Assembly: GCA_002345675.1 (NCBI GenBank)
Contig: DDWL01000011.1
Coordinates: 1 to 55,291, forward strand
Source: Bacteroidales bacterium UBA2287
GTDB lineage: Bacteria > Bacteroidota > Bacteroidia > Bacteroidales > Tenuifilaceae
Direction of reading: 5' to 3'
DNA: 55,291 bases
Each line of letters starts with the position of its first letter. Positions within the stretch are counted from its first letter, which is position 1. Shown piece after piece: positions 27,327 to 35,396 of the stretch. Below the pieces are notes generated by a model that saw nothing but the letters and a program-made list of their open reading frames with translations, was not told the DNA's origin and searched no databases. A program made the translations under genes and the position numbers.

Positions 27327-27974
27327 TTACTGCTCCCCTGAATACCCAACCGTTTGGGCAAAAACCACATGCTGGTCGGGGCGAAGGTTCATAAGTTTTT
27401 TCAGTTCATCCTTATCGACCATACCACGAACCACAGTTGCCAAGCCTTCGGAAGCACAGAAAAGGTAAACGTTTTGCGAAATAAAACCCACATCGGCTGC
27501 GGCATACGACTTTTTTGCATCCTCAGCACGGTCGCCCATTCGGGAGTAATCGGCCACAAAAACTAAGTTTACGGGAGCATCCTTAACAAAGGGTTGCTTT
27601 CCGGTGGCCTCACGAATGTCGCCCTTCATATAAAAATCGAGCTGATTAAGTTTGGCATTGTAAAGGTAAACGCCCTTTTGAAAACATACGTAAATGTCAA
27701 CTTCTTGCCAATTTACTGCACTGGGCGCAGTTCGGCGACCATCGTCGCGGGTAACGCCAAAGGCTGCCCAAAGCAGGTTCGACAAGGTTTGCAAGTCGAG
27801 TTCCTTTTGCGAATACGAACGTGAAGTTTTCCGTTTCGATAGGGCTTCCATAAGCGGCATTCCTCCCGTTTTTTTGGGTTCGGGAAGTTTAATGTTATTG
27901 ATTTGCGAACAGCCCTTGAGAGGAATTGCAAAAAGAATAACGAGGATAAAAGTTAGCAGTCTGTTGGGTTTCAT
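27327..27974 (-). CDS. SagB/ThcOx-type nitroreductase-family lipoprotein
   Basis: This 215-aa protein has a lipoprotein signal (LFAIPLKGC, lipobox Cys at about 22) and a nitroreductase-fold domain. SKRKTSRSYSQKELDLQTLSNLLWAAFGVTR is the FMN-binding start as in SagB/ThcOx dehydrogenases, and YAAADVGFISQNVYLFCASEGLATVVRG the second cofactor-side helix. SagB oxidases act on azoline peptides, but stand-alone members like this one are common in Bacteroidota and Desulfobacterota and their substrate is unknown. No peptide or cyclodehydratase gene lies nearby, so no RiPP role is inferred. An exported FMN oxidoreductase is the safe reading. Confidence 0.78.
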   Translation of the reverse strand: MKPNRLLTFILVILFAIPLKGCSQINNIKLPEPKKTGGMPLMEALSKRKTSRSYSQKELDLQTLSNLLWAAFGVTRDDGRRTAPSAVNWQEVDIYVCFQKGVYLYNAKLNQLDFYMKGDIREATGKQPFVKDAPVNLVFVADYSRMGDRAEDAKKSYAAADVGFISQNVYLFCASEGLATVVRGMVDKDELKKLMNLRPDQHVVFAQTVGYSGEQ

Positions 27975-28013
27975 TTTTTATTGGAAGTTACAAGAAATTT
28001 ACAAAAAAATAGA

Positions 28014-28106
28014 GACTGTCTAAAAAACACTTTGGTTTTCTATGTCTTTTCGGCGAATAAATATCTGTAAAAAAACGGTTATGCAGAGTTTATTTTTTAG
28101 ACAGTT
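28014..28106. repeat. Short inverted-repeat element
   Basis: ACTGTCTAAAAAA at 28015-28027 is repeated as its exact inverse TTTTTTAGACAGT at 28093-28105, enclosing 65 bp without coding potential. It lies between two minus-strand genes and may be a small MITE-like remnant or a folded terminator. Confidence 0.5.
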
Positions 28107-28129
28107 CATTAGAAGGGCTTTACTAATCT

Positions 28130-30151
28130 TTACTTTTTAATGAATCGGGTTGTGCCATTACCTCCTTTAATAATATATAGACCAGGTGCATAACTCGAAA
28201 TATCAATCTTGCTACTTGAGGTTAGTTCAAATGTGCCAATTAGTTGCCCCATTATGCTGAAAACTTGAACTAATCCTGGATCTTCGACATTTATATGTAT
28301 AAAACTTCTTGCAGGATTAGGATAAACATTCAAATCTCTCGAATTTGTTAGACCATCCTCAGCTCCCGAAGGGTTATTAGGGCTGTAATAGTATGCTATT
28401 GAGTTATAGTAAACATCCCAGCCACTGCTTGCATACCAATACTTTGTTTTTGAGTAAAGGTGTTGTGTACCTTCGTTGATAATTGTACTATTAGATTTGT
28501 AATGGTATAGAAACCAATTTCCATCAGAATCCCAGCTATCGAAGTAATTTGTTGAAACCAGGTTTCCGTACATATCGTAATTATCGGTTTTAATAACTTG
28601 AGTAATCCAGTCGCTGCTTACCGTTGGCCTTTCTTCGTACTTGTAAATTAAAACCTTTCCCTGCTCATTATAGGTGTTGTAGTGTTGCTCCAGCCAATCT
28701 GTTACGCCGTTTGGCCCAGAATAGTGTACTTCTAGTATTTTTTTTCCTTGGAAACTCCAGCCTGTTTCTAATTTGGTTTTTGAAGTTAGTTCGCCACTCG
28801 TATTCCATCCAAAATACTCATACAGCGTCCGTCTGTTCTGATCATCGTATGAATTAGTGGTTCTATATCTTTCCTGCCAAAGTAAGGTTCCAGCATTCCA
28901 CTCAAACCTATTACTAAATGTAGTGTAACCTTCATTATTGTAAGCATAATATTGCTTATAAACATAAACCCAGTCGTCGGTAGACCAGGATAAACTATAA
29001 TAAAATACGTTTCGCCTGTTTAAATCGAAATGAGCAATGTCTTTTGTGCTGTTTACCCAAGAATCTTCGAGGGTGGCTCTTGTTTTCCAAACCCTAGTTT
29101 GAACGGTTAGGTTGTCAACCGTTTCGTAGGTTGTCTCAGCAAATCTTCGCAATTCCCATTCGTTTGTTTCAATGTTCCAATAGTATCCATTGGTTCCTAT
29201 CCACCAGTTATCTCCATTATAAAACATGTTGCTTTTGTAGTGGTTTCTCCAGTTCCATGCATTAGCATCCCAGTTGTACCTCCAAAAGTTAGCAAATAGG
29301 TTATTCGCATTGTACTCACTAATCTCTTTTATTTCTCCCCTCCAGTCATTAACGCTAATATCCCAAGTATAATACTCGTAAAGGGTTTGCTGATTTAAAG
29401 TGTTATATTGGTATAAGTATTTGTGACTAAATCTCCAATTTTGATTACTTGATACCCATGAGTAGTATAAATGAAAAGTAGCATACCATAAATCATTATA
29501 AATCAGTTCCGATTTTGATATACCAACCCAATTGTTGTCGTTAGTGCTCCAGTTATAACTTTCGGTTATTATTTGATGTCCACTCAAAGAATATTCGCGA
29601 ACGAACTTAGTATACCGACCAACCCATTGGCTTAACTCAAAGTTCCATATCATTGAAAAGTAGAGTGTTTCATTGCCATTAGCATCGAACGCCCTTTCGG
29701 TTTTAGAAATATTATACCAATTATTACTATTAGCTCCTTGCTTTATTTCACTAATAACATTTTCGTACTGGTCGTACTGATATAGCCAGCGCTCAATAAA
29801 AAAGCCCAAACTGTTTTTGTGCCCCATTTCAACAACCTGAGCAAGCGAGTTGTACTTGTAATAGGTTTTTGTTTGCCACATTGAGTCTGTTGTCGAAGAA
29901 ACATCGTAATACTCTACGCTATCAAGAACCAACTGGTTGTTTTTATGTGTTCTGTTTATCGATTCAATGTTAGCAATTCGACTTAAAAAATCTTTGTCTG
30001 CTAATTGTAAAGTCGATTCCTCAGGGGTAACAAAAATTTGCCAAACTGGCTCGCTACCACTAATGTCGGAGTTATTGTACATGTATACCTGAGCCATTGC
30101 CGAAATGGTCGAAATGATAATTCCAATTATGAACAAATAAAGTTTTTTCAT
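28130..30151 (-). CDS. T9SS type A sorting domain protein with Trp-rich repeats
   Basis: This 673-aa exported protein has a signal peptide (about 1-20, ending SAMAQ), about a dozen imperfect repeats of 35-45 residues (about 70-590) of the form Y-x-Y-N...W...WxxxxK, rich in Trp, Tyr and Asn, and a C-terminal T9SS type A sorting domain (about 600-673). The sorting domain starts LNVYPNPARSFIHINVE and ends GLYIIKGGNGTTRFIKK. The repeats resemble secreted YD/RHS-like 'YNxxGNxxxxxxY' propeller units. T9SS proteins are carried across the outer membrane and often fixed on the surface. Role unknown; adhesion or scavenging are possible. Confidence 0.8.
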   Translation of the reverse strand: MKKLYLFIIGIIISTISAMAQVYMYNNSDISGSEPVWQIFVTPEESTLQLADKDFLSRIANIESINRTHKNNQLVLDSVEYYDVSSTTDSMWQTKTYYKYNSLAQVVEMGHKNSLGFFIERWLYQYDQYENVISEIKQGANSNNWYNISKTERAFDANGNETLYFSMIWNFELSQWVGRYTKFVREYSLSGHQIITESYNWSTNDNNWVGISKSELIYNDLWYATFHLYYSWVSSNQNWRFSHKYLYQYNTLNQQTLYEYYTWDISVNDWRGEIKEISEYNANNLFANFWRYNWDANAWNWRNHYKSNMFYNGDNWWIGTNGYYWNIETNEWELRRFAETTYETVDNLTVQTRVWKTRATLEDSWVNSTKDIAHFDLNRRNVFYYSLSWSTDDWVYVYKQYYAYNNEGYTTFSNRFEWNAGTLLWQERYRTTNSYDDQNRRTLYEYFGWNTSGELTSKTKLETGWSFQGKKILEVHYSGPNGVTDWLEQHYNTYNEQGKVLIYKYEERPTVSSDWITQVIKTDNYDMYGNLVSTNYFDSWDSDGNWFLYHYKSNSTIINEGTQHLYSKTKYWYASSGWDVYYNSIAYYYSPNNPSGAEDGLTNSRDLNVYPNPARSFIHINVEDPGLVQVFSIMGQLIGTFELTSSSKIDISSYAPGLYIIKGGNGTTRFIKK

Positions 30152-30512
30152 AGTTGTATATAGTATGGCGTTTTAAAAAAAACTTCGGTTAAACTTTATT
30201 TCACACAGAGCCGCATATACTTGTATATCATAACTATAGCTAAACAATTGGTCGTTATGCATAATCCTAACAATCAGACGAATAAAAATATTTAACGGAC
30301 TATTGAAAAATTAATGCGAAGCTAATTTAAACTTTTGTATTTTAATCTTTTTTAAGAAAGTTTCTTTTTGCTGTGCTTAAATTAACGCTAACTGAGGCTT
30401 TTCTACTAATTTTGAAGGAAACGGCATCGCGACTAATAATTCAGCATACAATTAAAAAATGTCTCCAGAACTAAAACTAAAAGTCCGTGGAACCAAAAAT
30501 TAACTCAAATGC
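30152..30512. other. Intergenic region, no gene recognised
   Basis: This 361-bp AT-rich stretch lies between divergent genes (T9SS protein and GNAT). No ORF, repeat or confident promoter was found. Confidence 0.4.
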
Positions 30513-30971
30513 ATGGAAATAATTGTACGACCCACTAACGCCTCCGATTTAAATTCGGTTTACGAGTTGCTGAACCAGCTTAAGGGTTCGCTCCATAACC
30601 GTGAAGTGTTTGAGCAAACTTTTACGCAGAATTTAGTCGACCCACTTATTCACTACTTTGTTGCCATTTACAACCAAAAACCTATTGGGTTTATAAGCCT
30701 GCACGTTCAGCAAATACTTCACCATTCCAACCGAACAGGCGAAATTCAGGAACTAATAATCGACGAAAAATACAGAGGTAAAGGCATTGGGAAAATGCTA
30801 ATGGAAAAAGTTGAATTGCTTGCCAAAGAACTAAAGTTAGAGGAAGTTGAGCTGACAACAAGAATTCACAGAATAGACGCACAGGCGTTTTACAAAAAGT
30901 TGGGTTATAGCAATACGCACCTTAAAATGGTAAAGGAACTTAATAACAAAGTAAATTTTGCTAAACACTAA
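30513..30971 (+). CDS. GNAT family N-acetyltransferase
   Basis: This 152-aa single-domain acetyltransferase starts with EIIVRPTNASDLNSVYELL (beta1-alpha1 of the GNAT fold) and has the acetyl-CoA pyrophosphate-binding loop KYRGKGIGKMLMEKVE (about 87-102, Q/RxxGxG/A). It is cytoplasmic and transfers acetyl to an unknown amine. It precedes the MntA-HepT pair by 33 bp, which may put it on the same transcript, although a -7-like element lies between them. Confidence 0.88.
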   Translation: MEIIVRPTNASDLNSVYELLNQLKGSLHNREVFEQTFTQNLVDPLIHYFVAIYNQKPIGFISLHVQQILHHSNRTGEIQELIIDEKYRGKGIGKMLMEKVELLAKELKLEEVELTTRIHRIDAQAFYKKLGYSNTHLKMVKELNNKVNFAKH

Positions 30972-30992
30972 TTTTCAACTCAAATTTTAAAG

Positions 30993-31000
30993 TATATTTG
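30993..31000 (+). promoter_or_regulatory. -7-like element before mntA
   Basis: TATATTTG matches TAnnTTTG but lies only 4 nt before the ATG at 31005, so a transcript from it would be close to leaderless. The -33 region is weak (ATTT). It could be chance. Confidence 0.3.
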
Positions 31001-31004
31001 GGGA

Positions 31005-31295
31005 ATGCTTACAGGAACCGAGATACTAATAAAACTCAAGGAGTTAAAACCAATTCTACGCAAGGAGTATAGCGTAAAAGAAATTGGTCTTTTTGGCTCT
31101 TATTCGGACAATACTTTTACCGAGTGCAGCGACATTGACATTCTTGTAGAGTTTGAAAAGCCCATTGGATGGAAGTTTTTTACCCTTGAAATTTTTCTTG
31201 AAAAAACTTTTGGACGGAGAATCGACCTTGTTACAAAGAATGCACTTAAAGAGCAAATAAAGGATAGTATTTTAAATCGGGTAAAGTTTGCATAA
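31005..31295 (+). CDS. mntA: MntA-type nucleotidyltransferase antitoxin
   Basis: This 96-aa minimal nucleotidyltransferase has the catalytic GLFGSYSDNTFTECSDIDIL (about 28-47; GSx and DxD metal ligands). In MntA-HepT systems this enzyme neutralises the HEPN RNase HepT by adding AMP to a Tyr near its active site. The directly adjoining HEPN gene (no gap) makes the pairing firm. The gene is complete and has all catalytic residues, so the system is probably functional. Confidence 0.88.
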   Translation: MLTGTEILIKLKELKPILRKEYSVKEIGLFGSYSDNTFTECSDIDILVEFEKPIGWKFFTLEIFLEKTFGRRIDLVTKNALKEQIKDSILNRVKFA

Positions 31296-31667
31296 ATGAA
31301 AAAGGAAACTCGAACCTACACTATGTACCTCGAGGATATTCTTTTGGCAATGAGCCGAATTGCAGAGTATATTTATGGTTACGAATTTGAACAATTTTAT
31401 AAAGACTACAAAACAGTTGATGCTGTAGTTCGTAACTTTGAAATTATTGGTGAAGCATCAAAAAACATACCCTCAACAATTAAAGAAAAATACTCAAATG
31501 TTCCATGGGCCGAAATGGACTTACTTAGAAACAGAGTAACACACGAATACTTTGGAATTGATTATGAAATACTCTGGGATATTGCATCGAACTACCTACC
31601 TGCTAATAAGAAACAAATAGAAACCATTCTTGCAGCAGAAAGCAACAACTCTTCCTCTTCGAAATAA
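31296..31667 (+). CDS. hepT: HepT-like HEPN (DUF86) ribonuclease toxin
   Basis: This 123-aa all-helical HEPN protein has the RNase motif RNRVTHEYF (R-X4-H, about 93-101), with the Tyr right after His as the expected AMPylation target of MntA. It also has the DUF86-typical VRNFEIIGEASKNIP. HepT cleaves RNA (tRNA ends in studied cases) when free of MntA. Its stop overlaps by one base the ATG of an AraC-family gene (TAATG), an unusual third partner. Confidence 0.9.
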   Translation: MKKETRTYTMYLEDILLAMSRIAEYIYGYEFEQFYKDYKTVDAVVRNFEIIGEASKNIPSTIKEKYSNVPWAEMDLLRNRVTHEYFGIDYEILWDIASNYLPANKKQIETILAAESNNSSSSK

Positions 31668-32800
31668 TGCATACAATTCTTATTATTGCAACATTTCAGG
31701 CCGCACTTCTTGCATTTCTATTGCTTGCAAAAAAGGGAAAAGGCAAGTCGGACTATATTCTTTCGGGGTATTTCGCTGTTTCGGCCTTATCCATTCTTTT
31801 TGCCTACTTCGAAATTGCAAACCGCAGTAGCGGTTACCCTTTTCCTTGGTTAATAAATATTTCAATACCCTTAATTCTGCTGATTGGGCCTGCCCTTTGG
31901 CTATACGTAAAGTCGCTAACCCAACAGTACTTTAAATTATCGGCTAGTTACCTTTTACTACTGGTACCTTTTGTTTTTGTTGCTATTCTTTTTAGCTTTA
32001 AATTCTACCTACAGCCCAACTCCATTAAGGTTAGCATTGACCAAACTGAGTCGTTCAGGAGCGACTTTGTTTTCCCTTTGGTAATGGGGCTAATTGCCCT
32101 GTCGAATATTGGCTATGCTATTTGGGGAATTAAACTAATTGGGCGATACCAAAAATTGCTTAAAACCTACTTCTCAAAAACCGACTCCATCGATTTAAAT
32201 TGGTTAAAATTTGTACAGGTTTCGGCTCTTATTTGCTATGCAGCAATTAGCGGGCTATACATAGTTTCTTCGGCATTAGGCGTTTTAAGTTACAATGCAA
32301 TTCAGGTAATTGGCTACACGTTTGCCTCGGGCTTAATACTTGCGTTAGGCTTTTTTGGGCTAAAACAGGGTAATATATTTGTGTCGGTGCCCGAGAAATT
32401 CGACATGCAAAAAGCACTTGACTTTCCAGAGCCAAAGGATGCATTAAAAAGCGATGAAGAGAAATTTGTTAGCCAACTACTTACTTACACAAAAAACGAA
32501 AAGCCATACCAAAACCCCGAATTAACCCTGGCGAGTTTAAGCGAGGAGCTAAAGGTTTCGCCCGAATATCTTTCGGGAATTTTAAATGGCCGTCTTGGGC
32601 TTAATTTCTTCGACTTTGTAAACCACTACCGTGTTGAAGAGTTTAAAGCGCAATGCAAAGAACCAAAGAATAAAAACATTACACTTATTGGCTTAGCATA
32701 CAATAGTGGCTTTAACTCCAAGGCAACATTTAACCGAGTTTTTAAAAAATCGGTAGGGTGCACGCCCAGCGAGTACTTTAGCAACGTCTCAATTTCCTGA
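31667..32800 (+). CDS. Membrane-bound AraC family transcriptional regulator
   Basis: This 377-aa protein has an N-terminal membrane domain of about seven or eight helices (about 1-235) and a C-terminal AraC-type double helix-turn-helix (about 265-377) containing TLASLSEELKVSPEYLSGILN and GFNSKATFNRVFKKSVGCTPSEYF. Such 7TM-AraC regulators are common in Bacteroidota and probably sense envelope or small-molecule signals. The start is fixed by its 1-bp overlap with hepT. The next gene, a putative lipoprotein 103 bp downstream, could be its target. Confidence 0.85.
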   Translation: MHTILIIATFQAALLAFLLLAKKGKGKSDYILSGYFAVSALSILFAYFEIANRSSGYPFPWLINISIPLILLIGPALWLYVKSLTQQYFKLSASYLLLLVPFVFVAILFSFKFYLQPNSIKVSIDQTESFRSDFVFPLVMGLIALSNIGYAIWGIKLIGRYQKLLKTYFSKTDSIDLNWLKFVQVSALICYAAISGLYIVSSALGVLSYNAIQVIGYTFASGLILALGFFGLKQGNIFVSVPEKFDMQKALDFPEPKDALKSDEEKFVSQLLTYTKNEKPYQNPELTLASLSEELKVSPEYLSGILNGRLGLNFFDFVNHYRVEEFKAQCKEPKNKNITLIGLAYNSGFNSKATFNRVFKKSVGCTPSEYFSNVSIS

Positions 32801-32903
32801 GACTATATTTTCTGTAAAATGAGACCCCTTTAACGGATAGTGATACCATAAAAATTTCGCTATAGTATTCCTTTGCATCAACATTTCAAACTAAATTAAA
32901 ACG

Positions 32904-33590
32904 ATGAAAAGAATACTATTAGCAACAGGATTTCTATTTGTGCTTTTGGCAATGGGTTGCTCAACAGCAAATACTAAATCAACCCAAAACACTTGGAAAC
33001 CATACTACCGAATACAGGCAGGGATTAATAAAGGAGGGGTTGTGGAAAACACCGATTTAGCTGCAATTCCGAATACCCAAGTCGATGCCTACTCGGGGGC
33101 AACCCGAAACGGGGCAAATATTGGCGCAAGAATTATTCTTCCTTTAAAACGAAACGCTATTGAAACTGGGGTCGACTACATGTTCAACAGTCAATCTTTT
33201 ACTTACCACGATGCGGCCAATGGATTTAACGGAGAACGAAAACTGAACGTTTCGCAAATTATGGTACCCGTAACCTACAGCATTGGCGTTTTTCGAAAAA
33301 ACCATGCCGAAGGCCTTGTTCAACTGAAATTTGGCTACGTTGCCCAATTCAACATTTTTGGAGTTACCAATGTAGCCGGAAACACCCCTTCGTATAAAAC
33401 AAAACCCTTTTCGAACGGGGCAACAGCTTGCTTGTCGACAACTCCTTTTAGGTTAAAAAACGGCGCAAAACTGGGCTTTTACTTCGAGGGCTACAGGGGT
33501 AGCAGAGCCTACGAAGACTTTTACAATATGCCCGAATTCGAAATGCCTGCAACAGCCTTTATGAAATATGGGATAATTTATCAATTTTAA
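32904..33590 (+). CDS. Putative outer-membrane beta-barrel-like lipoprotein
   Basis: This 228-aa protein has a signal with a lipobox (VLLAMGCS, Cys at about 19), then alternating amphipathic strands and a C-terminal Phe (KYGIIYQF) as in outer-membrane beta-barrels of the OmpA/porin-like 'PorT' size. The combination of a lipobox and a barrel-like end is uncommon; one of the two may be incidental. No named family is recognised. It follows the AraC regulator and ends before a repeat-rich gap. Confidence 0.5.
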   Translation: MKRILLATGFLFVLLAMGCSTANTKSTQNTWKPYYRIQAGINKGGVVENTDLAAIPNTQVDAYSGATRNGANIGARIILPLKRNAIETGVDYMFNSQSFTYHDAANGFNGERKLNVSQIMVPVTYSIGVFRKNHAEGLVQLKFGYVAQFNIFGVTNVAGNTPSYKTKPFSNGATACLSTTPFRLKNGAKLGFYFEGYRGSRAYEDFYNMPEFEMPATAFMKYGIIYQF

Positions 33591-33779
33591 TGGAACGCAG
33601 ATGACGCTGATTAAAAGGATTTACTCGGATTTTAAATTAACCCCTCTGTGCTCCTCTGTTACTCAGCGTCTCTGTGTTGGTTTTTGCGTCTTTGCGTCGT
33701 AGCGTTTAAAATCTCCGTGTTCCGATAACCATCGGGGCTCTGTCACTCCGTATCTCTGTGTTTAAAAAAAACAAAAACA
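33591..33779. repeat. Intergenic repeat text of the 'ctctgtgttactcagcg' type
   Basis: This stretch is made of short near-repeats such as CTCTGTG, CTCCTCTGTTACTCAGCG, TTGCGTCTTTGCGTC and CCGATAACCATCGGGG. Similar phrases occur at the window start and at 51543-51660. This type of sequence is scattered between genes in many Bacteroidota genomes, and its role is unknown. Confidence 0.5.
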
Positions 33780-34355
33780 ATGAAAACAACTGCACTTACT
33801 CTAATTATTATTCTAAGCATTTCGTGTCAATCAAACCCACAGGAAACTGTAATAAAAAACAAAAATATGAAAACAGCAATAGTTTACGCATCGAACCATG
33901 GCACAACCGAGAAAGTAGCGAATTTAATTCGTGAAAAACTCGATAGTTCAACCGTCGAAATCTTCAACTTAAAGAAGAAGCCAATACTGGACTTATCGAA
34001 CTATGAGAATATTATTATTGGCGGGTCAATCCATGCCGGAAGCATTCAGAGCGAAGTAAAGAAGTTTATTAAGGAGCACACCGTTTCCCTTATGGAAAAG
34101 AGAATTGCGCTTTACCTTTGCTGCATGAACGAACCACAGGAAAAAGAGGAGTTTAACGCAAATTACCCCGAACTGCTTCGAAATCATTCGGTTTATAATG
34201 CCATTGTTGGTGGAGAATACATTTTCGAGAAAATGAATTTTATCGAAAAGTTTCTTGTTCGTAAAATATCGGGGGTATCGGTAAACACTTCGAAATTAAG
34301 GCCTATTGAAATTGAAAACCTTGTGAATGCCATTAGCAATGAGGAAGACAATTAA
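33780..34355 (+). CDS. Flavodoxin-domain protein (HemG/FldA-like)
   Basis: The flavodoxin domain begins KTAIVYASNHGTTEKVANLI, the FMN phosphate-binding loop, and continues with IIIGGSIHAGSIQSEVKKFI as in protoporphyrinogen oxidase HemG and menaquinone-dependent flavodoxins. The start is open: ATG at 33780 (191 aa) adds a 29-residue leader with a lipobox-like LSISC, making an exported lipoprotein; ATG at 33867 gives a plain 162-aa cytoplasmic flavodoxin. The leader is coding-like, so I keep it. The next gene overlaps by 29 bp. Confidence 0.72.
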   Translation: MKTTALTLIIILSISCQSNPQETVIKNKNMKTAIVYASNHGTTEKVANLIREKLDSSTVEIFNLKKKPILDLSNYENIIIGGSIHAGSIQSEVKKFIKEHTVSLMEKRIALYLCCMNEPQEKEEFNANYPELLRNHSVYNAIVGGEYIFEKMNFIEKFLVRKISGVSVNTSKLRPIEIENLVNAISNEEDN

Positions 34356-35193
34356 AAAATCGATTTTTATAGCTGTATTGGTATTTTCTATTTCACTAAG
34401 TTACTCGCAGACCATGAAGAAAACATACGAAAACGAAGTTAAAATTGGTTTGAATAGAACCAAACTGACGAAGCCCGAGATTCTAACCGAAGCGGATATT
34501 CAGCACCTCCCCGAAGTGGTTCAAAAATACCTACGGTATGTTGGGGTAATTGGAAAAGAGAAAGTGATTAACTTCAGGTTAGAGTTTGAGGGAGGGATAC
34601 GCTCTAATCCAGGCGACGACTGGATGAAACTATCGTCGGTTCAGTACAACTTTTTCGATAAGCCAACCCGAATATTTTACATAAAAGCCCGTAAAATGGG
34701 AATTCCTGCGGTTGGCATACATCTTTATAAAAACGAAACGGCAATAATGCATATTAAACTTGCTGGGCTTTTTACGGTTGCCGATGCAAAAGGACCAGAA
34801 ATGAACCAAGGTGAAACCGTAACCGTTTTCAACGACATGTGCTTTATGGCACCAGCAACTCTAATCGACAAAAACATAAAATGGGAACCCATCGACTCGC
34901 TATCAGTTAAGGCGCACTTTACGAATGGGAGCATAACCATTTCGGCTACTCTGTTTTTTAACGAAACAGGAGAACTGATTAACTTTAGCAGTAACGATAG
35001 GTACGAAACAAAAGATGGAAAAACCTACAAGAATTATCCTTGGATAACCCCTGTTGTTGGAGGCTACGTAGAGGTAAACGGGTATCGCTTACCAAAGGGA
35101 GCAAAGGTTATTTACATTCATCCCGAGGGAGAATTCTGCTACGGGGAGTTTTTTTTAAAGAATGTTGAGTACAACTGCAATACATTAAAATAA
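34327..35193 (+). CDS. Exported DUF6544/DUF6920-like protein
   Basis: This 288-aa protein has a signal peptide (about 5-25, SLSYSQ) followed by a domain starting LPEVVQKYLRYVGVIGKEKV and containing FIKARKMG-like FYIKARKMGIPAVGIHLY and GFIKARKMG-like features of a conserved family I recall as DUF6544 or DUF6920. The exact family name is from memory. It overlaps the flavodoxin gene by 29 bp (17 bp if the ATG at 34339 is used), so the two are coupled. It may bind lipid or a small ligand; no catalytic residues are evident. Confidence 0.55.
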   Translation: MPLAMRKTIKKSIFIAVLVFSISLSYSQTMKKTYENEVKIGLNRTKLTKPEILTEADIQHLPEVVQKYLRYVGVIGKEKVINFRLEFEGGIRSNPGDDWMKLSSVQYNFFDKPTRIFYIKARKMGIPAVGIHLYKNETAIMHIKLAGLFTVADAKGPEMNQGETVTVFNDMCFMAPATLIDKNIKWEPIDSLSVKAHFTNGSITISATLFFNETGELINFSSNDRYETKDGKTYKNYPWITPVVGGYVEVNGYRLPKGAKVIYIHPEGEFCYGEFFLKNVEYNCNTLK

Positions 35194-35204
35194 ATAGTGA
35201 TGAA

Positions 35205-35357
35205 ATGGAAGCCGTAATGGACAAATCGAAAGAGTTAAGTGGCTCAATTGCACGACCCAGAGGCAACAAGTTAACTTCGTTTTGGAACTGAACCATTACT
35301 GTAAACTCCAACCTATCGCTTCCGCTTGTCGAAGATTCGCTTAAAGTTGACTTTTAG
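35205..35357 (+). pseudogene. Possible gene relic interrupted by one TGA
   Basis: A small frame starts at ATG 35205, runs 28 codons to TGA (35289-35291), and continues in the same frame for 21 codons to TAG, ending with an amphipathic strand and Phe (SLKVDF), as outer-membrane barrels do. The composition is coding-like, but the unit is too short to be an intact gene. I read it as a decayed end of an unknown gene. Confidence 0.25.
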
Positions 35358-35378
35358 CCTTAAAATGAACTATATTTG
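35347..35378 (+). promoter_or_regulatory. Promoter of the PD40 lipoprotein operon
   Basis: TTG at 35347-35349, a 21-nt spacer and TATATTTG at 35371-35378 match the Bacteroidota consensus. An inverted repeat (ACTATATTT / AAATATAGT, 35369-35377 with 35383-35391) overlaps the -7 and could be an operator. Confidence 0.55.
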
Positions 35379-35396
35379 ACTAAAATATAGTTTACT

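Noticed and set aside
27327..27974. RiPP cluster with SagB-like oxidase
   Set aside because: No SagC/SagD cyclodehydratase, precursor peptide or transporter is nearby; the protein is a stand-alone lipoprotein.
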